A DNA stretch of 17,348 bases from assembly GCA_028565715.1 (NCBI GenBank), contig JAOXYC010196464.1, forward strand, positions 1-17,348, written 5' to 3'. The notes under the pieces are model-generated. The model was not told where the DNA came from. It worked only from the letters and a program-made list of their open reading frames with translations, and did not search any database. This document shows positions 1 to 9,359 of the stretch, piece after piece. The DNA is from Phoronis pallida. Its lineage: Eukaryota > Phoronida > Phoronidae. A program made the position numbers and the translations under genes. Position 1 is the first letter of the stretch; each line of letters begins with the position of its first letter.

Positions 1-1
1 G

Positions 2-73
2 AATAAAATGCACAAAGAGAGAGAAGTTAGAGCTGCTATTCTCATTCAGAGTTACTACAGAAGATATAAACAG
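2..73 (+). CDS. CAMTA: CAMTA, partial: exon with first visible IQ motif
   Basis: Coding exon of a calmodulin-binding transcription activator, a nuclear factor with an N-terminal CG-1 DNA-binding domain, then TIG, ankyrin repeats and C-terminal IQ motifs that bind calmodulin. Only the C-terminal part is in the window. The frame starting at base 2 reads NKMHKEREVRAAILIQSYYR, then RYKQ, and stops exactly at a GT donor (CAG|GTAGGC), phase 0. The core AAILIQSYYRRYKQ is an IQ motif and is very close to the vertebrate CAMTA1/2 sequence that precedes the YKKM segment found at the start of the next exon. The exon is open at the left edge, so its true start is not visible. The four joined exons give about 131 residues. 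The family call rests on remembered similarity over all four IQ motifs, not on a search. Confidence 0.8.
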
Positions 74-255
74 GTAGGCTGCTTTGTGATTACAGTAGTT
101 TAAACCAAACTACATCTTTTATGAAAGAACATAATAAGAATACTGCTTGAGACATACTTTGAACATGTACTTGTATTGTCTGCTAGCAGTACTATTTTTT
201 TTGTTTCAAAAGGTTTTGCATATGCATGAATGTTGTTATTTATCCAGTTTGAGAT

Positions 256-398
256 GATATTGGAGATAAATTAAATCGAATACTGGACTAAACTTACGAG
301 AAACTTCATTAGTCAGCTTGAAGACCTTGGGATAAGGATGCTACGTTACATAACTTGTAAGTTTAGTCCAGTATTTGATTTAATTTATCTCAAATATC
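256..398. repeat. Foldback/MITE-like element, copy 1
   Basis: The arms 256-297 and 357-398 are 42 bp each and pair as an inverted repeat with about two mismatches; they end in GATATT...AATATC. The 59-bp loop contains GTCAGCTTGAAGACCTTG and related sequence that recurs, diverged, at 15101-15137 inside another inverted structure, so this is a dispersed family and not a chance hairpin. There is no ORF inside, so it is non-autonomous. The superfamily is not identifiable and no clear target-site duplication is seen. Confidence 0.7.
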
Positions 399-902
399 AA
401 AAGGTTTCTCTTGATTTTCATGAAATAAAAAATATATTTCAGAAATTTGAAGAGTAACATCTCATAGTACGGGATCTGTTTATGAAATGCTCAAAAAATG
501 CATGTAAGATTTGGTTGCAGAATTATGTCATCAACATTGAGTGTACCATTTTACCATTCACTCCAAATTCCGTAACAAAATTCTAAAAAGCATGCCTGAG
601 ATTTTGGAGAAAATTTAAAATGAATGCGAGTCCTTACTTTTTTATTTTATAGTTTTATAATTTTATATCGGCATGTTTCAACCTAGATGAATTGTTATCT
701 TCATCATGACATCTTCTATTAACCTGACGATTTATCAATTTTTTCCATATACTGTCCACAATGGGCACTTTCTGAGGGATTAAGACCCGCTACAGGGGTG
801 ATCTACCGGGTCTGCTATCTTTATGACTGAACTCATTCAGACAATAGCCCTTTCATAACAGTATACTGCACAGTTGGGTAACCTGTAAAGCTCTGCCCTG
901 TT

Positions 903-920
903 ATCAATAGGCCTATTGAT
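903..920. repeat. 18-bp perfect palindrome
   Basis: ATCAATAGGCCTATTGAT reads the same on both strands. It lies in the CAMTA intron with no assigned function. It could be a binding site or part of an unrecognised repeat. Confidence 0.5.
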
Positions 921-1133
921 TATGTAATCGAGTACCTGAATGCATAGTTTGCTCACAAATATAAACAAGTGACTGTGTATGTAAACACAGGGTATAAAGG
1001 CTTGATCGAGAAGACCCCTATACAAGCTCCTCAGAGAACGCCCATTTTGGTCTGCATCCGTTATTCGACACCTTGTGTACATAGTTTGTTTTTAATTGTT
1101 AGATACAAACAAATGTTTTGATAATTATATATA

Positions 1134-1284
1134 CTGGTGGCCATCTTTCAAGCGGCCTTCAGGCCTTTAGATGGTCTCCATGCCACATGTTATTTTTTAT
1201 TATTTGAAATTGTACTTTGTATGTATATTTTACAGGCTTAATAAAACAAATCTTATCTTATCTTATCTTATCTTATCTTATCTT
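1134..1284 (+). mobile_element. 3' tail of a non-LTR retroelement or SINE with (TCTTA)n
   Basis: A stretch from about 1134 has a GC-rich hairpin segment (GGCCTTCAGGCC near 1153), an AT-rich stretch, an internal AATAAA (1240-1245), and then an almost pure (TCTTA)n array at 1251-1284 (about 6.8 units). Short tandem-repeat 3' ends of this kind are typical of CR1/L2-like non-LTR elements and the SINEs that borrow their tails. The left boundary is uncertain and no reverse-transcriptase ORF is visible. The array ends 8 bp before the splice acceptor of the next CAMTA exon. Confidence 0.5.
1251..1284 (+). repeat. (TCTTA)n microsatellite acting as polypyrimidine tract
   Basis: Six complete TCTTA units plus TCTT sit just upstream of TTCACAG|TAC, the acceptor of the exon at 1293. 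No other pyrimidine-rich stretch lies in the last 40 bases of the intron, so the repeat must supply most of the pyrimidine tract. Confidence 0.8.
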
Positions 1285-1292
1285 GTTCACAG

Positions 1293-1486
1293 TACGCCTA
1301 CTTTAAGAAGATGAGTGAGGCTGCGGTGACCATTCAGAGTCAGTTCAGAACGTACTACGCACAGAAACGGTTCAAGAAAAGCCAGGATGCTGCCCGGATC
1401 ATTCAGAACCAGTACAGAACGTATAAAGAACACGAGCGGTTCAAGCGCAGTCGCAATGCTGCTGTCATCATTCAACAAAGATTCAG
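1293..1486 (+). CDS. CAMTA: CAMTA exon with two full IQ motifs and start of a third
   Basis: Acceptor TTCACAG|TAC and donor TTCAG|GTACCT give 194 bp, starting in phase 0 and ending two bases into a codon. It encodes YAYFKKMSEAAVTIQSQFR, then repeats of the form AAxxIQxx(F/Y)RTY: IQ motifs at AAVTIQSQFRTYYAQKR, AARIIQNQYRTYKEHER and AAVIIQQRFR. Together with the previous exon this makes four IQ motifs in a row, spaced 23 residues apart, as in the calmodulin-binding C-terminal region of animal CAMTA. The wobble bases are GC-richer than the introns. If the donor at 1487 were not used, the frame would stop five codons later (YLGC-stop). Confidence 0.85.
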
Positions 1487-1772
1487 GTACCTGGGGTGTT
1501 AAGGGATGGAACTTGAGAATTATTCTACGGAATCCAGAATGGTGTTTTTAAATTTGTTAATCATTTCGAGGCAGTTGTAATCGGCTTATAGACCAATTTT
1601 AAGTATTTTATCAGAATATAAATCTTCCTCAATTTCAGTGTGTGGAATTATTAAATAAATAAATTTGCAAATGAAATGTTTGGTTTACTGGCTCCTAATT
1701 CTCGGTTATATACAGTTTTATTTAAGTATTTAAAAAAAGAATTTATTGTAATTTCCTTTAAATTATTTCAAG
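1487..1772 (+). other. CAMTA short intron
   Basis: A GT-AG intron of 286 bp, AT-rich, ending AAATTATTTCAAG. I see nothing else in it. Confidence 0.8.
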
Positions 1773-1829
1773 GACTCATTACCAGAGGAAACGTAACCAG
1801 GAAAGGAACAAGTCATTGGCTGGCTCCAG
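1773..1829 (+). CDS. CAMTA: CAMTA 57-bp micro-exon, basic linker after last IQ
   Basis: Acceptor TTTCAAG|GAC and donor TCCAG|GTAGGT. The exon completes the split Arg codon and encodes THYQRKRNQERNKSLAGS, then leaves AG for the next codon. The segment is rich in Lys, Arg and Asn and follows the fourth IQ motif; in vertebrate CAMTA the equivalent position reads about SSLLTKKQDQAARK. The exon is a multiple of three with identical phases at both ends, so skipping it would keep the frame. Identification depends on fit to the neighbouring exons, and the phase match at both ends supports it. Confidence 0.75.
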
Positions 1830-1947
1830 GTAGGTCAAAGGTCATGGGTTGTGACTCGATTGCACGTGTGATTAATAATCTGCCAATCCTTGGCTAGTAG
1901 TAAAATGCACATCTAATATTGTAGAATAATGCCTAGGGGAGGGATAC

Positions 1948-1981
1948 GCATTTTGATATTACAAGCATTTTGATATTACAA
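1948..1981. repeat. Tandem 2 x 17 bp
   Basis: GCATTTTGATATTACAA occurs twice, head to tail and exact, in the CAMTA intron. It is probably a replication-slippage duplication. Confidence 0.8.
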
Positions 1982-2377
1982 TGGTCAACCATATATTTCA
2001 ATTTAATATGAAGTTTGCAGCCGTTTCTTTTGATTTTTTCGTTCTACATAGAATTTAATATGGCCATCCGTAACTGTCTGAATATGTGTTAAAGATCAAG
2101 TGTATTCAGTTTTGAACACTTTTGACAAAATGTTTGAAATGTTGAGACAGCAACTTTAACTAATGATATGGTTATCAAGTAAATGAGACACAAAAACTTG
2201 CATTCTATCATCGATATAGTTATAATTCACTTATAAGATCTTTGATTTCCCCAGTTTGTCTCTTACTAACTGCAAGGTATATCTAGACAGCTCGAGTTTT
2301 GCATTATGTTCATGAGTTACTGAGTGAACTGCTTGTTTCTGTTTTAGTATGTGTTAGACCAGGTTTGGCCACTGTAA

Positions 2378-2562
2378 TGCTGCGGTTACACGGTCACTAG
2401 CGTCGGGTGGAGATTTCGCCCGGAGCAACTTGCGCCACTTTTGTACATCGGTAACACGGTCACTTCGGGTGGAGATTTCGCCCGGAGCAACTTGCGCCAC
2501 TTTTGTACATCTATTCAGTAAACGAAATTTCCACCCGAAAAAGTGACCGTGTAACCGGGGCA
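2378..2562. mobile_element. Non-autonomous TIR DNA transposon (PIF/Harbinger-like guess)
   Basis: The ends are inverted: the left TGCTGCGGTTACACGGTCAC matches the reverse complement of the right end (TGCCCCGGTTACACGGTCAC) with two mismatches, and the match continues through TCGGGTGGA(G/A)ATTTCG, so each arm is about 40 bp. TAA sits on both sides (2375-2377 and 2563-2565), fitting the three-base TWA target site of PIF/Harbinger elements, but three bases is weak evidence. Inside the left half a 62-66 bp unit (from CGGT(T/A)ACACGG to TTTTGTACATC) is tandemly duplicated. There is no transposase. It is more GC-rich than the surrounding intron. Confidence 0.7.
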
Positions 2563-2828
2563 TAATATGCACAATACGTAATTCTATAATTCATTCTTGA
2601 ACGTGTCAATCCAAAGAATTAGTCTATACACTGAATTACATTCTTACCTGGGGATGTTTACTGTTCAAGTGTGGGTGTGAATAAGATATGGCGGAACTTC
2701 CAGGATGACAAAATAATTTTTCCATTTTTCTTAAAACTGATGTTTTTGCAATTATTTTTGGTCCAAATTGACGAAGCTTTACTGTTAGCACTTTCTGGAG
2801 ATGTTGCAATATACATATCCTGAGGTGT

Positions 2829-2890
2829 CACTTGTTGTGTGTGTGTGGTTATTGTTTGTGTCTGAGTGTGCGTGAGTGTTGACTGTGTGA
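2829..2890. repeat. TG-rich degenerate microsatellite
   Basis: A run of TG dinucleotides broken by TTA, TCTGA and CG (TTGTGTGTGTGTGG and onwards) in the CAMTA intron. No other function is visible. Confidence 0.55.
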
Positions 2891-4188
2891 GTACATAGCA
2901 CTATACAATTTAAAAGTATAAATTGAGGCTCAACAAATTAAAATTATCAACTTCTGAATTATGGTGTTTCATCTGCCTTTTTTTATGAAAAATGGATATA
3001 TTCCTCATTATTTCCTTCACAAGTTGTACAAATTAAGGAGTCATTGGATAGTGGTGGGAAAAAGAAAAGAACAGCTCCAAATTGATCAAATTCAAAAGTT
3101 GATAATTTTAAATTGCAATGCGGTGATGTCTGTCTTTAACCTAATGATCATTTGCATTACAGTTGATGGTGATGAGGTAATTGATATATTAACTGCGTAG
3201 GTTTCTACTCTAGTTAACTTAACTCTATGGTTATTGGTAGCATACTTCATACGGGCACTCATTCTAAGCTGCCTGGTCTGATTGTGTGGGAAAATATGGT
3301 CATTAGCACCGATTGTGTTAGGTTGAGAGGTTAAGAAAAGAAATAAATACTGAATTTAATTTTTTTTCCTTTTCCAAGCCAAAAAGGTGCAGTTATCCTG
3401 TGCTGGGTTTGCATAGGCTCATACAGATGCTTGTCCCTTGAATAATACCAGTATTTATTCCCAGTTTAAAGTGAATTGGAGCTTCCAATCCCGACTGAAA
3501 CACTCATATAACAACTGACCGTTGAAAAAAAATGATTCTGACATGTTCATTCTTTGGCAATTTCTATACTGACTTAGATGGATGAATCTGCTCATCTATG
3601 AAATCAGAATTCGTTCCCTACGTTAAAAGTATTTCAACAATTAATACTTTGTTTATAATTTGTTCTAATGAAACTAGTGCTCTGACCATATTTTCACCCG
3701 AACTTTAGTCAGCAACTTACAGTCAGTGTTACACTAGAAACCATTAATTTTTTCATGGGGCATGGGGTTATACTGTTCACCATATCTTCGTGGTGGTCAA
3801 TTTGCTTAACATTATAATTAACAAATCTCTATTCCTAATGCTTACATCAGTCTTTTATGGGACGTTTACAATGCATATGTGGTGAGTTGCCGCCTGTTAC
3901 CAATGGCGATTGCCGTTGTATACCTTTTTGTAATTTTTCCCCGATTTATTTAATGGATCATTCTTATTTCAGTCTCGGAGAATGCACAACTTTTTCTTAT
4001 TTCTTCAGTTGTTGTAAATTCCCATTTTGAACAGCAATGAGATTGTTCATACATGATCCCTTTTTTTATTACCAACCTTTTCATCAATTAAAATTGTTTT
4101 TCATTCTATTGTTTTTATTTTTCATTTTTTCTGATATATTTCACTTTGTTTCCATTCAACAGTTATTTCTGTGCCGTATCCACTCAGG

Positions 4189-4313
4189 TATAAGCCCAAG
4201 ACTAAACCACTGGTGTGGGCTTGTAATCAATTGAACCTAATATGACTCCCAATAGTCTTTAATTGATATTTTATCAAAATAGGGGTGGGCGTTTACACGT
4301 GGTTGGGCTTATA
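4189..4313. repeat. Inverted-repeat pair, possible small MITE
   Basis: TATAAGCCCAA at 4189-4199 pairs exactly with TTGGGCTTATA at 4303-4313, and ACCAC/GTGGT just inside is also partly paired. The roughly 125-bp unit could be a small TIR element. Arms of only 11 bp make this uncertain, and no target-site duplication is clear. Confidence 0.4.
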
Positions 4314-4828
4314 TCCGCTTGCGTAAGGTAGTTTTTTGCATGCTTCGTCCCATATGTTTGTATGGCCTCATTTCATGAAAAATGAGATTTAAAAAGTCCT
4401 ACTTTTTTACTGTTGCTTCATCTTTTTTGGTTTTATTTCTGAACTAAAGAATTTTAAAATTAATTATTTTCACCCAATTTAAATCCTTCTAATTACTAAT
4501 CAGTCACCTAGTCTTGGCATAAGAATAAAATGTCAAAACTCTCAGTTTTGGTATTGTTTATTGTGAGCATTGAATTCTGCTCACATTTTAACAATTTTTG
4601 AAAAAAACATGTAAAGGAACATAAAGCGTTCATTCATTTGATTGTCAATTTCTATAAACTTATCTTTATTTAATCTTAGAAAAGGAGCCGACATTATTTG
4701 ATGAGTTGGTTTTGCTTCGAGCAAGAGTACTCCTAGCTACTACAACAGTATGGATTACATCAAACGTTTATGGTAAAACAACTATTCAATTTCAATTAAC
4801 AATATTTTTCTTTCATCTCAGCTCACAG

Positions 4829-4901
4829 AGGGGACCAGCATGTGGAGTCCAAACTACCCAAACAAGTGAATCCGTGGAGAAAGGTGAAACTGGCCTGGTA
4901 A
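4829..4901 (+). CDS. CAMTA: CAMTA last coding exon and stop
   Basis: Two acceptors 7 bp apart (CTCAG at 4817-4821 and CACAG at 4824-4828) follow a pyrimidine tract and both give an open frame. The downstream one is preferred: it completes Arg and reads GDQHVESKLPKQVNPWRK, then VKLAW, with TAA at 4899-4901, and its wobble bases look like those of the other exons. The upstream one gives SSQRGPACGVQTTQTSESVE and on to NQSGKKK, stopping at 4943-4945, a low-complexity hydrophilic tail. Neither tail resembles the vertebrate CAMTA C-terminus (ARKIMRFLRRCRH), so the protein ends differently here or another exon is used in other isoforms. Confidence 0.6.
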
Positions 4902-4919
4902 AGAAGCAAGAGGATGGGG

Positions 4920-5043
4920 CTAACCAATCAGGAAAGAAGAAGTGAACATGTGGCTAGGAGCCAGCCAATCAGGAAAGAAGAATTGAATATTTGACTAGAA
5001 TTCAACCAATCAGGAATGCAGAATGGAACATGGGACTAGGAAT
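4920..5043 (+). repeat. Three 41-bp imperfect tandem repeats at the CAMTA 3' end
   Basis: CCAATCAGGAA occurs at 4924, 4965 and 5006, each followed by a related sequence (GAAGAA, then TGAACATG/TGAATATT/GGAACATG, then a GACTAGGA-like end). The period is exactly 41 bp, not a multiple of three, so this is not a protein repeat. If the upstream acceptor of the last exon is used, the first copy overlaps the end of the CDS. Confidence 0.75.
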
Positions 5044-6397
5044 TGATTACATTTAACCGGGAGCCTGCAAATTAGAATAGAATAATCAAGCATTTGCTGT
5101 TATGGTGGATCTTGTAAAATATGAGAACTTCTTTAGCAACACTTAAAGGGGGTTGCCAAAATGTTAATTGTGAAAAAAGTGAAGTGAAGAAAGCTCAATT
5201 AACTTTCCCAGATTGGGAGATCAAGAGGTTGAATGGTCTATACATCCTACTGCCTTCATTCTGTAAAAGAGGAGGTTACAGGGCTTAACCCAAGATGTAA
5301 TGTACATAAGACTGATGATGATTGGGAACTTAGATTGTTGAAACATTCAGCTGCTTTTGTACAGTATACTGTTGTAAAAAAATACAATTTTTAGTATAGA
5401 AAAGTTTTTTTCAATGATCTTTAACCAGTGAGTTTAGTTCTGAAACTTCCATCTTTTCAAATCTAAACCCATATATTCATTCATGCATTTTGGTAAATGA
5501 TGCAGTGAATATATTTGAGATAAGAATACCATTATGAAATGTGAATGAATGGATGTGCACTAAGATTAAAAATCTTTCCAATTTTACTAGGAGATGTGCT
5601 TTAAATATTTGCTAAAAATTATTTTTTATTTTAAGTATGCTGTTAAAATTGTTTAAAGGAATATTTTGGTAATGGAGCTTTACAACATCTTGGAAATGCA
5701 GACAGCAAATTCTGATCTTAGTAAACAATGCTCCTAGGCAAGTTGTACAAAATCCGTTCAACCATAGGTCATACTTTCTTATTTTATTTTCATTTTGCTG
5801 ATATTTTAATCATGAATCTCCTGATGTTGTTCTTGCAGTAAAACAATTGTTAATATCTAAATAAGATTGTTGGTTGGTCTCAGTGTTAATGAAATAGTAT
5901 GTAAATGGCATATAGCTTTTAAAATCATCTGTGTGTATATTTTGCATGTGTTTGTTTTTTCAAATGATGTTTTGTGCTTTATTGTATATTTTTGAAATTA
6001 TTTATTTATATTCTTGTTAACAGCAACCTACCCTTTTGTAACTATTGGTTAATTGATTAAAGGCACTAAATATTTAATTTATTACATGTATTCCCCTGAC
6101 TGTTAGTAAATATTTTGATACTTTTCTTTTTGTCGATCTTGATAATTCTAAAAAATGTAATACTTTTTGCGTTAGTTTTTTTTATCAGATGGTAGTACAA
6201 AAATATTATTTTGAAGGTAAATTGTAGTCAAAAAAGATACAAATACTCCTTTTGTGCCAAGGATGGCTTTTTCTACCCTAAGTGTTACCTTAAATTACAA
6301 AATATTTTGATAATTTATTAACAAATAGTTCTAAAATTTAGTTATCACATTGACAATTTGCTTCTGTTAAACTGCCCATGAAAAAATTGTGATTTTA

Positions 6398-6405
6398 TGT
6401 AAATA
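6398..6405 (+). promoter_or_regulatory. Pumilio-type element TGTAAATA in presumed 3' UTR
   Basis: TGTAAATA is an exact match to the PUF-protein consensus UGUANAUA. An eight-base match in 2.3 kb of AT-rich DNA is expected by chance fairly often, so this is only a candidate. Confidence 0.2.
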
Positions 6406-7220
6406 GTAGTATTTATTTATGATAAATGATATTTCAATTGTTTCAATCACTGTGATATAAATTGGAAATAACTGAACATTTCTACAATTCTTTTTATTTG
6501 TGACATGCTTTAATATTTTTGTGCAAATTACTCCCTTTAACATCAGCGCATCCATAATATATTTTTGTTTCCAACCTAAAAAATTTCATTTTAGGAATAG
6601 GTTTCTTCAAATGAGCATGCACATTTGATTATTATAAAAGTTTTGAATATTTTTGAATATTTGCTGGTTTTCAAATATTTTACATATGTTTAGAAGTTTT
6701 TTTAATTGTTATTTGAAAAAATCCCAGTTAAGACACCAATCAAAACTTCCAACATAGAAATGTTGGTAAAGTAATGGCCTTGCGCTAAAATGTATTCAAA
6801 TTCTATTTCATTTGTACCTAAATATTTTTTGAAATTGATATAGCAAAGGAAACATGCTGAAATTTGTACTGGCAAAACATCACCAGAGAAAGCTATCTTT
6901 ATGTGCAACTAGGTTTTAATATATTTATTGATAGCAAACAATCAAGGTTACAAAAATTGATTTATGTTTTATGTTGATTTCCAATAAGCTTATTTCATAG
7001 CTGAAAAATTACAGTTAGAATTTCATCATGGAGTCTTACTTTGGCCTTAATTTTATTTACTAAAATGGTGAATTTCATTTTATCTTCATTTTTTTGGCAC
7101 ATCTATATATTTTGGAATATAGACTAGGACAGACTATTGTTGTTAAATTGTCTAACACCCTTGTGTAAATTTATAAAATGTTTCCTCTGAAAGGAGAGTT
7201 GTTATAAGATGTATAAGTTT

Positions 7221-7226
7221 AATAAA
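7221..7226 (+). terminator. Poly(A) signal AATAAA, CAMTA
   Basis: AATAAA is followed by TTGTTGTATTTCG and a long T run (7249-7258), a typical U/GU-rich downstream element. It is the best + strand polyadenylation site after the CAMTA stop. Cleavage would be expected near 7240-7248. Confidence 0.5.
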
Positions 7227-7245
7227 ATTGTTGTATTTCGTAAAT

Positions 7246-9353
7246 TGTTTTTTTTTTACTAAAAAGGAAGAAAGCCTTGATTAATCACAGAGTGACTATC
7301 AGTTTCTAATCAACATTTTTTTGCAATCTTAAATCTTCAAAAAGTGTTGATTTGGAATGATAGAACAAAAAAGTAGAACTAGGAAGGTTAAGAATTTTAT
7401 TTTGTAAGCTGGGTTAGCTGGCTCGGCCTTGTTATATTCATATATGTGAATTTACCGTGGTAAATTAAAAAAACCCACACATTGGCGCACTGGCCCTGAG
7501 CTAACAAAACAGCTTTGGTAGAATAATTTCAACATAACAATGCATGCAGTAAGTAATAATTTGACGCCAATATCATTGTTTTTCTTGAAGGAGGTCAAAG
7601 TCGGGTGTAGCACAGGTTCGCTGTTTTTAAACTTGCGTGTTTGGTTTGCAAATTTTTGGCTTGACACACTCATTCCATGGTGTGCTATTGGTTTCAAAAA
7701 AACAAACCGGAATTTCTTTCCGATTTCTAGCAATTTGCACTAAAATAAGAGTGGCAACCTTATTTTGAGCTTTTGAACTAGGTACTTTTGAGCGCTCTTG
7801 TTATTGGTGTTGAAAGTCCGACATGTTCTGAGCCATTTGCGATTATAAAAAGGCAACTTTAGTTCATCAAAGACCTTTTTTGACGTTTGAAAGTGCATAG
7901 ATTGGGGTACCTTTAAAAAACACAAAATTAATAATGTTCATTTTATTGTGTATTTAGAAAGAAAACACTGAAGTTCCAATTGATAAAGTAAGTTAAAAAC
8001 ATAAATATACACAACAGACTTATAAAGCCTTGTGTCTTGAGAAATTGAATTATCTTGTTATAACATTATGTGATCTATTCAAAGAAAAACTTGTTCAAAA
8101 TATTTTAGAGATTATTTCCAGACTAGACAATTTCCAACAGATAGAAAAGGACAAAGAAATATACATTTAGCACAATATTAATACAAAACAACATCACTTT
8201 CAAAGCAAAACTCAAAACAATGACTTACCACCCGTCTGTTTAAAAATATATATCTTAAAAAAGTTAAAGCTGAAACTAAAAACATTCACACACTAAGTCA
8301 TATACTAGTTTGGCTAGAGGGGATTGACCAGGACAAAGAACACGTTGGATTTCCCGAATTATAAACATGTCATATAGTAATAGACCAACACTTAACATGT
8401 GATCTACAACTGGGCCAAGTTTTTTAACTTTTTAAAAGATTATTATTGGTTTGATTAGATTGCTGCATGATGCATTTACCACCGTGCATTTATCAAATTT
8501 AACTTAATGCTCCTACTAAATTATGGTTAATAGTTTTTTAAGACTAGGTGCAACCGTTTATTTCATAATTTTTGTATTAAAGCATTTTTACAAAAAATAA
8601 TAAAAGTAGATTTTTCGAGATAAAATCATGACCAAATTATGCATGTATAAACAATTGTCAGTGACAAGTTATTACCGCCCAAATGGTTAATAGTTTCTTG
8701 AGACTAGGTGCAACCGTTTATCCCGGGACGTTTATTTCATGATAACTTGTGTAAGCCTTAGTACAAAAAAATAATAATAAAATTATAAAGTAGATTTTTT
8801 CAATCATGAACAAATTATGCATGTATAAACAATTGTCAGTGACAAGTTTTTACCGCCCAAATGGTTAATCGTTTCACGAGACTAGGTGCAACCGTTTATT
8901 TCATAATTTTTGTAAGCCTTAGTACAAACAAAATAATAATCAAATTATAAAGTAGATTTTTTCAAGATAAAATCATGAACAAATTATGCATGTATTAACA
9001 AATGTCAGTGACAAGTTTTTACCGCTCAAAAGCTTTGGCAATACAATAAAGGAGCAAATATGTGTATTATTTTACAGACAAAAAACCATTAACAACTAAT
9101 ATCATATCAACTGCACTTAGTGCATAAAGAACCGGCACTGAAGTCCTGTGATAACGATACGATACCGTACCTAACCGTACCAAAACTTTTCTGTACCTGT
9201 TCAGCCTTAACGGCTCCATAAATTTTCATAAAAAGTTATTAACCTTTCATTGTCTCAAATCATGATAGTACAAGCTACCTCGCTCAACTCATGCTAAAGG
9301 CGACCATGCTAAAGGCCACGACTGATCAAAAATGACGAATTGTGACTGGTCAA
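7246..9353. other. Intergenic stretch between convergent genes
   Basis: It lies between the presumed CAMTA poly(A) site and the ALDH4A1 3' end. It contains an 18-bp palindrome (AATTTACCGTGGTAAATT, 7449-7466) and a three-copy tandem repeat (8523-9030). Overlapping ORFs of 93, 67 and 61 codons on both strands at 7452-7925 show no domain, signal or compositional trace of a protein. Part of the right end may belong to the ALDH4A1 3' UTR. Confidence 0.5.
8523..9030. repeat. Three-copy tandem repeat, about 160-178 bp units
   Basis: The units begin with ATGGTTAAT at 8523, 8683 and 8861. Each runs through GACTAGGTGCAACCGTTTAT, AAGTAGATTTTT, AAATTATGCATGTAT and GTCAGTGACAAGTT to TACCGC(C/T)CAAA. The second unit is longer, partly through a small insertion CCCGGGACGTTTAT that repeats its own flank. 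The copies are diverged by point changes and short indels, so the array is not very recent. No ORF. Each unit holds a - strand AATAAA. Confidence 0.85.
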
Positions 9354-9359
9354 TTTAAT
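9354..9359 (-). terminator. Candidate poly(A) signal ATTAAA, ALDH4A1
   Basis: On the - strand ATTAAA lies about 110 bases after the ALDH4A1 stop. A canonical - strand AATAAA occurs further on at 8895-8900 within the tandem repeat. Which one is used cannot be told from the sequence. Confidence 0.3.

Larger units (their letters stand above)
74..1292 (+). other. CAMTA intron, repeat-rich
   Basis: A GT-AG intron between two phase-0 boundaries. It holds a foldback element (256-398), an 18-bp perfect palindrome (903-920), a small hairpin with arms AGACCCG/CGGGTCT near 785-813, and at its 3' end a retroelement tail with (TCTTA)n. I see no coding exon in it. Confidence 0.75.
1830..4828 (+). other. 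CAMTA large intron
   Basis: About 3 kb, AT-rich, running from the GTAGGT donor to the acceptor at 4821 or 4828. It contains a 2 x 17-bp tandem repeat (1948-1981), a TIR element (2378-2562), a TG-rich stretch (2829-2890) and an inverted-repeat pair at 4189-4313. I found no additional IQ or helical CAMTA exon. The short ORFs in it have no recognisable protein features. Confidence 0.6.
4902..7245 (+). other. Presumed CAMTA 3' UTR
   Basis: An AT-rich, intron-like but uninterrupted stretch between the CAMTA stop and a canonical AATAAA. It starts with three 41-bp tandem repeats (4920-5043). AU-rich pentamers occur at 5998-6010 (TTATTTATTTATA) and 6411-6420, and one Pumilio-type TGTAAATA at 6398-6405. 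The only ORFs are short and antisense or unrecognisable. The UTR assignment is inferred from position and the poly(A) signal, not from transcript data. Confidence 0.5.

Noticed and set aside
837-1082. 81-codon - strand ORF in the first CAMTA intron
   Set aside because: No protein-family resemblance and no conserved motif; it lies in repeat-like intron sequence.
1287-1478. 63-codon - strand ORF opposite the IQ exon
   Set aside because: Antisense shadow of a real CAMTA exon.
4159-4187. Extra CAMTA micro-exon (TTCAACAG before, CACTCAG|GTATAAG after)
   Set aside because: The splice signals look plausible, but the 29-bp exon has no CAMTA-like sequence and no independent support.
7452-7925. Overlapping ORFs of 93, 67 and 61 codons on both strands
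   Set aside because: No recognisable domain, signal peptide, codon bias or splice context; both strands are equally open, which is usual by chance in AT-rich DNA.
8523-9030. CRISPR-like array
   Set aside because: There are only three long diverged units with no short identical repeats or unique spacers, and the context is animal DNA.
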